From IMG/VR virus record IMGVR_UViG_3300025770_001492, positions 181,523-245,522 of that record: a stretch of DNA of 64,000 bases, one strand, 5' to 3'. The stretch is from a virus. Position numbers and translations under genes: made by a program. Below are positions 1-9,163 of the stretch, in pieces (within the stretch, counting starts at the first letter, position 1; every line of letters starts with the position of its first letter). The notes beneath the pieces were generated by a model. That model made no database searches and was not told the DNA's origin. It worked only from the letters and a program-made list of their open reading frames with translations.

Positions 1-263
1 CTGTGGGAGCAGAATTTGTGCTGTTCTTCAGGAAACTCCCAAGCCTTATCATTTGCTTCTTTTATTTCTATTTTTGGATTTTCACTTTTCATTTGATGAA
101 TATAATCGACATCTTCTGGGTTATCGGTATTAAGCCAGATTTGCCACTCATCAATGATGTCGCACTTTTCTACATATTTTCTTAATAGTTTTAAGTTTTT
201 CTTTCGTCCTGCCGGTGTTACGGCAACAACTTTGTATATTTTACTTTTTCCTGAAATAGGCAT
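1..263 (-). CDS. Glycosyltransferase-like protein, 3' end cut off by window edge
   Basis: An open frame starts at an ATG at 263 on the minus strand and runs off the window without a stop. It begins MPISGKSKIYKVVAVTPAGR and continues with RKYVEKCDIIDEWQIWLNT. The early hydrophobic strand, the R-K-Y-V segment and the phrase about W-x-I-W-x-N-T look like the start of a GT-A type glycosyltransferase of the kind phages carry, but only 87 codons are visible. It overlaps the end of the upstream methyltransferase gene by 23 bp, so the two are probably co-translated in one glycan-modification operon. The plus-strand 60-codon frame over this stretch is a shadow. Confidence 0.6.
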   Translation of the reverse strand, partial: MPISGKSKIYKVVAVTPAGRKKNLKLLRKYVEKCDIIDEWQIWLNTDNPEDVDYIHQMKSENPKIEIKEANDKAWEFPEEQHKFCSH

Positions 264-903
264 GTACTGATCCTTGAAGTGTTTTTACATTTAAATCATT
301 TATTGTTTCTGGTTTGTCGTTTAAAAATTCATCCACGGCTTCTTTTGCTCCAGGAAAATCTATTAAACCATAGTCATCTATCACGCAAACAGAACCCTTT
401 GTCAGTCTAGGATAGACGCCTTCAATGCTTGTCTTAATAGATTCATACAAGTCTCCGTCTAAATGTGCAAAACATATTTGATCGGGAAGATGTTTTGGAA
501 CTGTATTTTCAAACCAGCCTGGAATTACTTTTTTGCATCCTAATAGATCGAATACCGAAAGATTTTTAAGAAGAACGTCTGGTGATGTTGCAAACATGCC
601 GGGTTTTGCCCAAGGATGATTTTCGTATTTCCATGGACCACCTCGGCTAGGCTTGTCTTTTTCGGAAAAATCAGGCAATCCTTGAAATGAATCAAGTAGA
701 TATAGATCTTTGTCAGATTTTTGCCACTCCATTACTGCCGCTATTACTCTTGTGGATAATCCGTCGCATGTCCCCAATTCAGCAACATCGCCTTCCACGC
801 CATATTCCAGCACTTGAGTAACAAGGTGGTAATGGTTCATTAGACGAGAAGAATTCATCCTTGGGTCGTTGATATTTAATAGGGCTTTTATTTTATTGTT
901 CAT
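241..903 (-). CDS. TylF/MycF-family O-methyltransferase
   Basis: The 220-residue protein has the SAM-binding loop VAELGTCDGLSTR near residue 40, then LYLLDSFQGLPDF near 70 and an acidic metal-site segment HLDGDLYESI near 150 followed by VIDDYG near 175. This order (E-x-G-x-x-x-G, D-S-F-x-G-L-P, H-x-D-x-D, I-D-D-Y) is the signature of the TylF/macrocin O-methyltransferase family, which methylates sugar hydroxyls using S-adenosylmethionine and Mg2+. Length is normal for the family. Next to a glycosyltransferase-like gene it probably modifies a sugar on the virion or on host surface glycan. The substrate cannot be read from the sequence. Confidence 0.85.
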   Translation of the reverse strand: MNNKIKALLNINDPRMNSSRLMNHYHLVTQVLEYGVEGDVAELGTCDGLSTRVIAAVMEWQKSDKDLYLLDSFQGLPDFSEKDKPSRGGPWKYENHPWAKPGMFATSPDVLLKNLSVFDLLGCKKVIPGWFENTVPKHLPDQICFAHLDGDLYESIKTSIEGVYPRLTKGSVCVIDDYGLIDFPGAKEAVDEFLNDKPETINDLNVKTLQGSVHAYFRKK

Positions 904-947
904 TTTTAGATCCTTCGATTTTAAATTAGTAGAATTTCGATTTTAAT

Positions 948-955
948 CATAAATA
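948..955 (+). promoter_or_regulatory. T4-late-like promoter element CATAAATA
   Basis: CATAAATA lies 7 bases before the ATG at 963. It differs from the T4 late promoter TATAAATA in the first base. A gp55-like sigma factor is encoded at 19938. If spacing follows T4, transcription would start about 2 bases before the ATG. This is an inference from position and sequence only. Confidence 0.4.
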
Positions 956-962
956 ATGTATC

Positions 963-1391
963 ATGAATTTTAAAGACTTTATTGTATCAGAAGAAGATAT
1001 GGCACCGATGGGAGACCCTATGGGCGGTGGAATGCCGATGGGAGACCCTATGGGCGGTGGAATGCCGATGGACCCTATGGGTGGAGCACCCCCAATGGAC
1101 CCTATGGGAGGGATGGGTGGAGGAGCACCCCCAATGGACCCTATGGGAGGGATGGGTGGAGGAGCACCAGGCGGCGTTCAACCACCAATACAATTTAAAC
1201 CTAATTCTGTTTGGGATGTTTTAGATAAAATATTAAATGGAGAGCCTGTTAACGATAAAGAAGATGAAGAAAAAGAAAAAGAAAAAGAAGTAGATCAATC
1301 TGGACAAGAAAATTTAGATATGTTAAGTTCCCCTCAACAGCAAGAACCGGGAATGGCCCCCACTGGTCAAGTTGAGAATCCTCAGCTTTAA
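963..1391 (+). CDS. Met/Gly/Pro-rich repeat protein with capsid-targeting-like N terminus
   Basis: I do not recognise a family. The 142-residue protein starts MNFKDFIVSEED, one of the clearest copies of the N-terminal tag shared by many proteins here. Residues 13-70 are tandem units of M-G-D-P-M-G-G-G and A-P-P-M-D-P-M-G-G-M-G-G-G, coded by near-exact DNA repeats at about 1005-1165. A short ordered patch follows (NSVWDVLDKILNGEPV, about 80-95), then a Lys/Glu run and a Gln/Pro tail. Composition suggests an unstructured virion or head-core protein. A CATAAATA element sits just upstream. The -1 and +1 frames over the repeats are long only because of the repeats. Confidence 0.75.
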   Translation: MNFKDFIVSEEDMAPMGDPMGGGMPMGDPMGGGMPMDPMGGAPPMDPMGGMGGGAPPMDPMGGMGGGAPGGVQPPIQFKPNSVWDVLDKILNGEPVNDKEDEEKEKEKEVDQSGQENLDMLSSPQQQEPGMAPTGQVENPQL

Positions 1392-1423
1392 ATAAACATA
1401 TTATTTTTTACTAGTGGTGATAT

Positions 1424-2548
1424 ATGGTGGACAAAACCCCCAATGCAGTTGGAAGAGTTTTGCTGTTTTCTGATTTGCATATCCATCCTCACAAGCGAAA
1501 AACAGAACGTCTTGAGGATTGTCTAAAAGTTTTGGAATGGGTTTTCGATACTGCCATCGAACGAGGAATTGAAAACATTCTCTTTGGCGGCGATCTTTTC
1601 CATGACAGGCAAAAAATAGATGTCTTAACTTATCAGCGAACATTCGAGATATTTGACAAAAAGATATCAGAATGGAGAAAGGGCAACGGCGAAGCCAAAA
1701 TTTGGCTTTTGTTGGGCAATCATGATTTGTGGCACCTTAAAAAACATGATGTGTCTAGCGTGTACCCCCTTGCTGCTATAGATGGCGTTGAAATTATTTC
1801 AGAACCCTGTACTCGAACTATTTGCTCGAACTCTGAGGGAGAAGAATTTCAGGTTAGCTTTCTTCCGTACACGCACAATCCGCCTGAAGATCTTGGAAAA
1901 ATAGAAAATAAGTCTGAGAACAAAGTTTTAGTCGGGCATATAGCAATTGATAATGCTGTCTGGAACAGACTCCACGGAACTCGTTCAGAAGTTTCAATTG
2001 AACACGATGGAGACATGATCAAAGTTGACACTAAAATATTTGACGGATGGAATCAGGTATTTCTAGGACACTACCACGCAGAGCAACAGTTGGATTTCAA
2101 TACTGAGTACATAGGAAGCCCTTTGCAGTTGAGTTTTGGAGAGGCTTTTCAACACAAACACATAGTCCAATTCGATTTAAAAAACAACGACAAAGAATAT
2201 ATCAGAAACACATTCAGTCCTCAGCATTTTATAATTCCAGAAGCCGATTTGGAAAAATATGTTTTAGATAATAATTTTATCAGAGTTCTTGTGGAAGATA
2301 TATCTGATTCTAAAACTATAGAGATGAGGCAAAAGCTGACTGAAGACAACGATGTCGGCAGTTTGGAAATTCAGCAATCATCAAAGAAAAAAGAAGAACA
2401 CATAGTCGAGGATGCTAAGGCTATTTTGTTCAAAGAAGAAGAAATGTTAGATCAATACGTTGATGAAGTAGAGAAGGGTTCTGGTTTGGACACACTGGAA
2501 AAAGAACATCTGCTAGAAATTGGTAAGAATATATTACAGTCAGAGTAA
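1424..2548 (+). CDS. 47: Mre11/SbcD-type nuclease (T4 gp47-like)
   Basis: The 374-residue protein has all the calcineurin-type phosphoesterase motifs in order: FSDLHIHPH near 16, FGGDLFHDRQ near 54, LLGNHDLWH near 93, VGHIAID near 168 and FLGHYHAEQ near 213. It is the nuclease half of the Mre11-Rad50 complex, which in T4 (gp47-gp46) resects DNA ends for recombination-dependent replication and host DNA degradation. Its partner gp46 lies one gene downstream, separated by a glycosyltransferase-like gene, an unusual interruption of a normally adjacent pair. The C-terminal third, rich in Lys and Glu, fits the Rad50-binding tail. Confidence 0.92.
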   Translation: MVDKTPNAVGRVLLFSDLHIHPHKRKTERLEDCLKVLEWVFDTAIERGIENILFGGDLFHDRQKIDVLTYQRTFEIFDKKISEWRKGNGEAKIWLLLGNHDLWHLKKHDVSSVYPLAAIDGVEIISEPCTRTICSNSEGEEFQVSFLPYTHNPPEDLGKIENKSENKVLVGHIAIDNAVWNRLHGTRSEVSIEHDGDMIKVDTKIFDGWNQVFLGHYHAEQQLDFNTEYIGSPLQLSFGEAFQHKHIVQFDLKNNDKEYIRNTFSPQHFIIPEADLEKYVLDNNFIRVLVEDISDSKTIEMRQKLTEDNDVGSLEIQQSSKKKEEHIVEDAKAILFKEEEMLDQYVDEVEKGSGLDTLEKEHLLEIGKNILQSE

Positions 2549-2557
2549 GATTTTAAA

Positions 2558-3430
2558 ATGAAAGACGCAATAATTTCTTGGGCTAGTGGTTACGATTTCT
2601 GCCGCTTACCGGAATTCAATATATTTCTAAACTCTATTAGAAGATCTGGCTTCAAGGGCGACGTTGTTCTGTTTAGTCACGATCTCGATGATGAAATCCA
2701 TGACAAATTTTTGTCAATGGACTACAAGATAGTGATGACGGAGAAAGATAGAGTTCATTTGGTTGTAAGAGACAGGTTTTTACTGCTTTATGAATGGCTA
2801 ATAAAGAACGGGGACAATTATGACAACATCATAATGACAGACTCAAAAGACGTACTCTTCCAAAAAAATCCTTCTGACTACTTTTACATGAGGCAACTTT
2901 GTGCAGAAGGTGACAGGCCATTCACGAATCTGGGTGAAGAACAATCAATGAGCCACCAAGAACTTGAGAAATACGTTCTTTTGTGTTGCGAGGGAAGTGT
3001 CCACTACAAAAGCGAATGGAATTCTCAGAATCAAATTCGACTGCAAATGAATGTAGATGAATTCAAAATGCCTTTTATTAAAAGGCCAATAATTAATTCT
3101 GGATTCATCGCAGGAAGTCCAGAAGAATTGAAAAATCTATGTTTATTAATGTGGTCAAATTCTATCAGAACTGTTACAAAATTAAGTGAACAGGCAACTC
3201 TTAATTATCTTTATTTCTTTTTAGAGAAAGACCCCATTTACAAGCTTTATTATCCTCAAGACGATCCGTTTTGCTTGACAGGAGAAGGCGTTAAGCAAGG
3301 GTGGGTTGAATGTACAAAAATGAAAAAAGACGGATTAGTTTACAATTCTGAAACGGATATGCCTTACTTTGCTTTCCACCAATGGGAAAGAACCCAATAT
3401 AGAGATGAAATAATGGAGATGTATTCATGA
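2558..3430 (+). CDS. Putative GT-A glycosyltransferase
   Basis: The 290-residue protein opens with a typical GT-A start (DAIISWASGYDF, then GDVVLFSHDLDD near 38) and has a DxD-like motif in NIIMTDSKDVLFQKNP near 88-103. NSGFIAGSP near 185 and FAFHQWERT near 275 match the acceptor and closing parts of nucleotide-sugar transferases. I infer a glycosyltransferase but cannot name donor or acceptor. It sits between gp47 and gp46 and overlaps gp46 by 4 bp (ATGA), so it is translated in the same operon. It looks like an accessory gene inserted into a recombination module. Confidence 0.65.
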   Translation: MKDAIISWASGYDFCRLPEFNIFLNSIRRSGFKGDVVLFSHDLDDEIHDKFLSMDYKIVMTEKDRVHLVVRDRFLLLYEWLIKNGDNYDNIIMTDSKDVLFQKNPSDYFYMRQLCAEGDRPFTNLGEEQSMSHQELEKYVLLCCEGSVHYKSEWNSQNQIRLQMNVDEFKMPFIKRPIINSGFIAGSPEELKNLCLLMWSNSIRTVTKLSEQATLNYLYFFLEKDPIYKLYYPQDDPFCLTGEGVKQGWVECTKMKKDGLVYNSETDMPYFAFHQWERTQYRDEIMEMYS

Positions 3431-5460
3431 TAGATCTGAAATTTAACTTTGTTGCAGCACAAAACTTTCTTTGTTTTGGGCCTGAAGGTATTGAGGTAGA
3501 CCTTACAGAATACGGAAATATCATTTTGATTCGTGGAGAAAACATGGATGTTTTCGAAGAAGAAGAGAAAGTGTCTTCAAATGGCGTTGGGAAGTCCTCA
3601 ATACCAGAAACGATTGTGTATACCCTTTATGGCAAAACAATAAAGCAACCCAACAAATTAAGTCACAATAATGTGATTAATAATAAGACTGGGAAGAAAT
3701 TAAGAACAGAGGCCAGATGGGATAACTTTAGAGTTATTAGAACTAGAAAGCCTGATTCATTGAGAATTTGGGAGTCTCCAGACGGAGATTGGAGTCAAAT
3801 TGATAATGAAGGATGGGCAGACCAACATGAGATTTCTTTAGGAGGCATGCCCGCTACTCAGAAGTTAATAGAAGAAAAGATTGGTTTAAACTATCAAACA
3901 TTTGTCAATGTGGCTGTCTTTACAGACAATAACTCTGGATCTTTTTTAGAATGCGATACTCCAACTAAACGTCAAATCGTAGAAAACTTATTAAGCTTAG
4001 ACAAATATAGGCATTATTCTGAGACCGCTAAAAAGTCTAGAAATGAATTTAAAGAAAATATAAAATTAATTTCATCTGAGTATGATCGAGTTCTTGGTGA
4101 TAAAACATCGTGCGACAATAGGTTAAAGCAAGCGAAAGAAGAAGAAGTATCTTGGAAAAAAGATAAAGAACAAGAGATAGTCACATTAAAGGCTTTTATA
4201 GAAAAAACAAAGTTAAAATTAGCCGAAACGGATTTGGGCGATGCGATTAATGAATACAGAAGTGCCCAAGAGGAAATAGAGACCATTGATTTGTCAATTA
4301 AAGAAAAAGATTCAGTTCTAGCAAAGGTTAAGACTTTGTTGGACAAGGCTACCGAAAAGTTAAATTCTGAATCTGTTTTAAAAAATGATTCGTTTAATAA
4401 AATAAACTCACTATCAAGCTCTATAGCATCTTTGCAACGAGAAGTTTCTAAAAATGAAAAAACTATAGAAAATTATGAATCTAAGAAGGACACCAAATGC
4501 CCCACATGCTTGGGATTTGTCAAAGAAGAAAATTACATTTCTTTAGTAGATTCATGTAAAGAGATTATATCATCGAAGAATTCAGAGATAAACAATCTCA
4601 CAACGCAAAAGAACACAGAAGATGCGGCTTTTCAAAAACAAGAATCTTCGATATCTAAAATAAACGAAAGCATAAATACTGGACAAAACCATTATCGTTT
4701 ACATTCAAAGCAGATAGACGACTTTAGAAATAGAAGATCTATCTTAGAGAAGATAGAAAAGCCAGAAGGCGATGTTCAAACAGCGGTTTTAACTTCTAAA
4801 ATAGATGAATCAAAAAAACAAATAGTAAATATAGAAGAGCAAATAAAAGGAACGTCTCCCTATGAAGCAATCATCAAGAGATGTAAAGAAGAGTTTTTAA
4901 GCAAAGAAAAGGAATGTTTATCTAAAAGAACAGAATTGAAAAAAGCTGAGAAAGAATTGCCTTACTATGAATTCTGGGTTAAAGCTTTTGGAGATTCTGG
5001 AATTAGGAAGATTGTAGTAGACGGCATAGTGCCAGCACTTAACTCTAGAGTGTCCCATTGGTTACAATTTTTAATTGATGGAAAAATTTCTTTATCTTTC
5101 AACAATCAGTTTGAAGAAACCATTGATAGAAATCCAAAAGATGGCGATCCTTTTGTTTACTACGCAATGAGCGGCGGCGAAAGGAGAAGGCTTAATTTAG
5201 CTGTTTCTCAAGCGTTTGCACACGTCATGATGCTTAACTCTGGGGCTTCACCATCTTTAGTATTTTTGGATGAAGTTACCACAAACATCGACCCAATTGG
5301 TGTCCAAGGCGTCTACAATATGATTGTCGAACTATCGAATCATAAACAAGTCTTTGTTACAACTCATGACCATGATTTATTGGACATGTTATCTGGTTGT
5401 AAAAGTATTAATTTAAAGAAAATTAACGGATTCACAACGCTCTGTGATGACCGTAATTAA
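3427..5460 (+). CDS. 46: Rad50/SbcC-type SMC ATPase (T4 gp46-like)
   Basis: The 677-residue protein has a Walker A in SSNGVGKSSIPETI near 50, long coiled-coil arms, a zinc hook CPTCLG near 358, the ABC signature MSGGERRRLNLA near 580, a Walker B VFLDEVTTNID near 612 and the switch histidine in VFVTTHDHD near 640. These define Rad50/SbcC, the ATPase that bridges DNA ends and controls the Mre11 nuclease. Length is close to T4 gp46 and shorter than cellular Rad50 because the arms are short. The start overlaps the preceding gene by 4 bp. Confidence 0.93.
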   Translation: MIDLKFNFVAAQNFLCFGPEGIEVDLTEYGNIILIRGENMDVFEEEEKVSSNGVGKSSIPETIVYTLYGKTIKQPNKLSHNNVINNKTGKKLRTEARWDNFRVIRTRKPDSLRIWESPDGDWSQIDNEGWADQHEISLGGMPATQKLIEEKIGLNYQTFVNVAVFTDNNSGSFLECDTPTKRQIVENLLSLDKYRHYSETAKKSRNEFKENIKLISSEYDRVLGDKTSCDNRLKQAKEEEVSWKKDKEQEIVTLKAFIEKTKLKLAETDLGDAINEYRSAQEEIETIDLSIKEKDSVLAKVKTLLDKATEKLNSESVLKNDSFNKINSLSSSIASLQREVSKNEKTIENYESKKDTKCPTCLGFVKEENYISLVDSCKEIISSKNSEINNLTTQKNTEDAAFQKQESSISKINESINTGQNHYRLHSKQIDDFRNRRSILEKIEKPEGDVQTAVLTSKIDESKKQIVNIEEQIKGTSPYEAIIKRCKEEFLSKEKECLSKRTELKKAEKELPYYEFWVKAFGDSGIRKIVVDGIVPALNSRVSHWLQFLIDGKISLSFNNQFEETIDRNPKDGDPFVYYAMSGGERRRLNLAVSQAFAHVMMLNSGASPSLVFLDEVTTNIDPIGVQGVYNMIVELSNHKQVFVTTHDHDLLDMLSGCKSINLKKINGFTTLCDDRN

Positions 5461-5569
5461 TAATGATTTTTTTTTATAAAAAAACAAATCATAAGCTTTA
5501 GATAATGTTCCCCATACACTCAAATATAAAACTTAAATAATTTTTAAAAGAAAAAAAAGAGGACAAAAT

Positions 5570-8500
5570 ATGTCAATTCGTGCATTGCAAGATTATACGT
5601 ATTATTCAAAATACGCACGTTACAACAAAAAAGAAATAAGAAGAGAAACATGGAATGAAGCGAGCGGTAGAGTCGAAGACATGCACATTAGGAAGTACCC
5701 AGAAGTTGAAGAAGACATTAGGTGGGCGTTTAAGATTTCTAAAGATAAAAGAGTATTAGGATCACAAAGAGCATTGCAGTTCGGAGGCACTCCCATAGAA
5801 AAGAAAAATGCAAGAATGTATAATTGCACTGTTTCTTTTTGTGATCGGATGAGATTTTTTCAAGAGTGCTTTTGGCTTTTGCTTTGTGGATGTGGAACAG
5901 GATTTTCTGTTCAAAAACACCACATTGGAAAACTACCCGACTTTGTGGAAAATTTAAATGGTGAACGTGGACTCAGTTCCCGTAAAGAAAGAATATTCAC
6001 AGTCCCAGATACAATTGAAGGCTGGGCAGATTCACTAGGAATTTTGCTGGCCACTTATATGCCTCATCCTGACTACCTCGACTGGAAAGGATGCAATGTT
6101 AAATTTGACTTTTCTCAAATCAGACCCAAAGGAGCACATTTGGCATCAGGAGTTGGAAAAGCTCCTGGTCCAGAACCTCTGATACAAGCTTTGAAAACGA
6201 TTAGGGAAATGCTTGATGAGCGTGTAAAGCAAGGCCACACACGTCTGAGGACAATCGATGCATATGATGTAATTATGCACGCTAGTGATGCGGTTTTGTC
6301 TGGTGGCGTTCGTAGATCTGCAACCATTTGCATTTTCGCACCAGACGATGAAGACATGATTAATGCAAAAACGGGGAATTGGTTTGTCGATAACCCTCAA
6401 CGAGCACGATCTAACAACTCTGCACTGTTGCTAAGAAACGAAACTTCAAAAGATGAATTTGAAAAAATTATGACTGCTGTGAAGCAGTTTGGAGAGCCAG
6501 GTTTTTACTTTAGCGACAGCACGGAACAGCTTCCAAATCCGTGCTTTCATAAAGATACACGTATTGCCACCAAAGATGGACTCGTTGGGATTGAGAGCCT
6601 TTATAAATCTGGCCAGCTTAACGAAGTGGTTGCAGATAATCGGGCTGGTGCCGGTGATGAATTAAACTTAGAAAACACTGGTGTTTCATTACTTCCTGCG
6701 TCAAGAGTCAAGCTGACTCAAAAGAATGCAGATATTTATGAGGTTCGCACCAAGCATGGGCACTCTGTCAAAGTGACATTAAATCATGAATTTCCAACAA
6801 CAAGAGGCAGGCTTCAACTAAAAGATATGGTTGAAGGAGATGAAATTCTCCTTCAATCAGAAGAAGGTTCGTGGGGAGATCGTGGATCTTATTCTCAAGG
6901 GCTTATTCTTGGAATGATCACTGGTGATGGTACTTTTTCCACGAAAGAAAAAAACAACAAACCTTTCAACGAAGCATTTATTGATGTTTGGGAAGATGAC
7001 TTTGGTCAATTAGGGCTTATTCAAAGCGTTGTAAATGACGAGATTATGGAATTGCCCAGCCTAAGCAATGGCGGTAGAAAATACGGCTGCTTAGAGTGGG
7101 TTAATCAAACAACAAACGAAACAACAGACAAAAATAGAATTGGCGGAAGCCGACTTTATAGATTTCTTGTTGAAGTTCTTGGAATTGAAAACCCACGATC
7201 TATAAAAAACAAACTGCCAGAATGTGTTTGGCAAGGCTCTAGAGAGTTTGTTCAAGGATACTTGCAAGGGTTGTTTTTTGCAGATGGCAGTACACAAATG
7301 TCAGGCCATGGAACAAAGGCCACTCTTTCTTATAGGCTGAACCAAAGCAATGAAAAATTGCTTCAGGAAGTGCAGAATATTCTTTCTAATTTTGGAATAG
7401 TTTCAAACATCTGCCTTAGACGTGAGGAAGGACATCGACTTCTTCCCGATGGAAGCGGTGGAAAGAAAGATTATTTTTGCAAAGCAAATTATGACTTGAT
7501 CATGAACCGACCAAATGCAATTGTTTTTGATGAAAAAGTTGATTGGATTGGTCGCAAAAAAGTAATCTGTGAAAGTTTTTGGGAAATCCGAGGTAAGGAT
7601 TGCAGAAAGCCAGAGAGATTTAAAACAAAAATAGAATCAATCGAGTATGATTCTACCGATGATGTTTTTTGTTTGAAACAACCAAAAACCAATACTGTTA
7701 TTGCAAATGGCTGTGTAGTTGGACAGTGCGTTGAAATCGGAATGTGGCCTGTAGATGAAAAAACAGGAGAAAGCGGGTGGCAGTTCTGCAATCTTTGCGA
7801 AATCAATGGTAAAAAAATAAAGTCAAAAGAAGACTTTGAAATAGCAGCGAAAGCAGCGGCTATAATCGGAACGTTGCAGGCAGGATATGCTAGTTTTGAT
7901 TATCTCGGAAAAACTACAGAAAACATTGTCAAAAGAGAAGCTTTGCTTGGGGTCTCTATAACTGGAATGCAAGACAATCCTGACATTATCTTTGATCCTA
8001 AGACTCAAAGAGAAATGGCAAAGTTGGTTGTTAAAGTCAATAAAGAAATGGCTGCTAAAATTGGAATCAATCCAGCCGCAAGATGCACATGTGTAAAACC
8101 AGCAGGAACAACTAGCTGTATGCTTGGGAGTGCAAGCGGAGTCCATCCGCATCATGCCAGAAGATACTTCAGACGAGTTCAAGCAAATTCTTTAGAGCCT
8201 GTTTATCAATATTTCAAGGAAAACAATCCTTGTGCTGTAGAAAAGAGTGCATACAAAAGCACTGATGGTGTGATAACTTTTTGCATAGAGGTTCCAGACG
8301 GTGCAAAAACTAAAAATGACATGCCTGCGTTGAGCTTGTTGGAGTGCGTTAAGTCAACCTATAACAATTGGGTAGAAAGCGGAAAGCAAAAAGAACTTTG
8401 CACTCAAGATTGGTTGACACACAATGTTTCCAATACGATAAATGTTCGCCCTGAAGAGTGGGATGAAGTTTCTGGTTACATATACAAAAACAGAAACTAT

Positions 8501-9037
8501 TTTTCAGGAATCGCTTTACTTCCTCAATCTGGAGATTTAGATTACACTCAGGCACCTATGTTAAATGTTCACACCCCAAGAGAAATTCTTAAAATGTATG
8601 GAGAAGGGTCTTTGATGGCAAGTGGGTTGATTGTAGGTGGTTTGCATGCGTTTGAAGATGATTTATGGAAAGCCTGCAACACTGTTTTAGGATTTGAAAC
8701 TCTTGAAGAGCCTTTGTTCCCAGAGAACTCACAACTAGAAAAAAACACAACTGAGGAATACACCATCGCTGCACTTCAGGCGTGGAAGGAAGAAACTGAA
8801 ATTTATGAGAAGAAAATCGATTGGGTCAGAAGAGTCGAGCAATTTGCAAAGAGATATTGTGAAGACGATGTTCGAAAATGCACTTACCTTTTGAAAGAAG
8901 TAAACAACTGGAAGAAGTGGCTAGACCTTCAGAGAGAGTATAAGGATATTGATTATACTCAACTAATTGAGAAAGAAGATACGACCAAGCCAATGGAAAC
9001 AATTGCCTGTGCTGGTGGTAAATGTGACATTATTTAG
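5570..9037 (+). CDS. nrdJ: Adenosylcobalamin-dependent (class II) ribonucleotide reductase with intein
   Basis: The 1155-codon gene encodes a reductase of about 760 residues split by a 395-residue intein. Extein landmarks are RMYNCTVSF near 83, the NPC|VEI thiyl-cysteine motif at the splice junction, KPAGTTSCMLGSASGVHPHH after the intein, RRYFRRVQ, and the C-terminal cysteine pair CAGGKC that accepts electrons. The pattern matches monomeric B12-dependent ribonucleotide reductases, which make deoxynucleotides without a second subunit and without oxygen dependence. An AGAGG ribosome site precedes the ATG. No B12 riboswitch is visible in the 109-bp leader, and a 13-bp terminator hairpin follows. 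Together with CTP synthase next door it supplies precursors for phage DNA. Confidence 0.92.
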   Translation: MSIRALQDYTYYSKYARYNKKEIRRETWNEASGRVEDMHIRKYPEVEEDIRWAFKISKDKRVLGSQRALQFGGTPIEKKNARMYNCTVSFCDRMRFFQECFWLLLCGCGTGFSVQKHHIGKLPDFVENLNGERGLSSRKERIFTVPDTIEGWADSLGILLATYMPHPDYLDWKGCNVKFDFSQIRPKGAHLASGVGKAPGPEPLIQALKTIREMLDERVKQGHTRLRTIDAYDVIMHASDAVLSGGVRRSATICIFAPDDEDMINAKTGNWFVDNPQRARSNNSALLLRNETSKDEFEKIMTAVKQFGEPGFYFSDSTEQLPNPCFHKDTRIATKDGLVGIESLYKSGQLNEVVADNRAGAGDELNLENTGVSLLPASRVKLTQKNADIYEVRTKHGHSVKVTLNHEFPTTRGRLQLKDMVEGDEILLQSEEGSWGDRGSYSQGLILGMITGDGTFSTKEKNNKPFNEAFIDVWEDDFGQLGLIQSVVNDEIMELPSLSNGGRKYGCLEWVNQTTNETTDKNRIGGSRLYRFLVEVLGIENPRSIKNKLPECVWQGSREFVQGYLQGLFFADGSTQMSGHGTKATLSYRLNQSNEKLLQEVQNILSNFGIVSNICLRREEGHRLLPDGSGGKKDYFCKANYDLIMNRPNAIVFDEKVDWIGRKKVICESFWEIRGKDCRKPERFKTKIESIEYDSTDDVFCLKQPKTNTVIANGCVVGQCVEIGMWPVDEKTGESGWQFCNLCEINGKKIKSKEDFEIAAKAAAIIGTLQAGYASFDYLGKTTENIVKREALLGVSITGMQDNPDIIFDPKTQREMAKLVVKVNKEMAAKIGINPAARCTCVKPAGTTSCMLGSASGVHPHHARRYFRRVQANSLEPVYQYFKENNPCAVEKSAYKSTDGVITFCIEVPDGAKTKNDMPALSLLECVKSTYNNWVESGKQKELCTQDWLTHNVSNTINVRPEEWDEVSGYIYKNRNYFSGIALLPQSGDLDYTQAPMLNVHTPREILKMYGEGSLMASGLIVGGLHAFEDDLWKACNTVLGFETLEEPLFPENSQLEKNTTEEYTIAALQAWKEETEIYEKKIDWVRRVEQFAKRYCEDDVRKCTYLLKEVNNWKKWLDLQREYKDIDYTQLIEKEDTTKPMETIACAGGKCDII
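6542..7726 (+). other. In-frame intein with LAGLIDADG endonuclease, inside nrdJ
   Basis: The 395-residue insertion begins CFHKDTRIATKDG (splicing block A), has VKVTLNHEF (block B, T-x-x-H), two LAGLIDADG-type motifs (GLILGMITGDGTF and YLQGLFFADGS), and ends FCLKQPKTNTVIANGCVVGQ before the +1 Cys. The exteins rejoin as NPC-VEI, so the +1 nucleophile is the residue expected to form the reductase thiyl radical. The last two intein residues are Gly-Gln instead of the usual His-Asn. Gln-ending inteins are known, but a Gly in the penultimate position is uncommon. The two motifs suggest an active homing endonuclease; activity is not proven. Confidence 0.9.
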
Positions 9038-9061
9038 CTTTATTTAATTTTTCAAAAAGCA

Positions 9062-9097
9062 AAAAGCCCTTCAAAAATTGAAGGGCTTTTTTATTTT
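9062..9097 (+). terminator. Rho-independent terminator after nrdJ
   Basis: A perfect 13-bp stem (AAAAGCCCTTCAA with TTGAAGGGCTTTT) closes a 3-base loop and is followed by a T-rich run. It lies 25 bases after the nrdJ stop and separates it from the CTP synthase gene. Confidence 0.9.
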
Positions 9098-9163
9098 AAG
9101 CTTGCATAAAACTATAATATTGGCAATAATTTGAAAAATCTAATCAAATAGGAGCGTGATCTT

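Noticed and set aside
3-185. Hydrophobic plus-strand open frame at the left edge
   Set aside because: It is the antisense of the cut-off glycosyltransferase-like gene, which has much better coding character and a start that overlaps its neighbour.
5461-5569. Possible cobalamin riboswitch before the B12-dependent reductase
   Set aside because: The 109-bp leader is too short and AT-rich, with only a weak A/T inverted repeat; no B12-box is visible.
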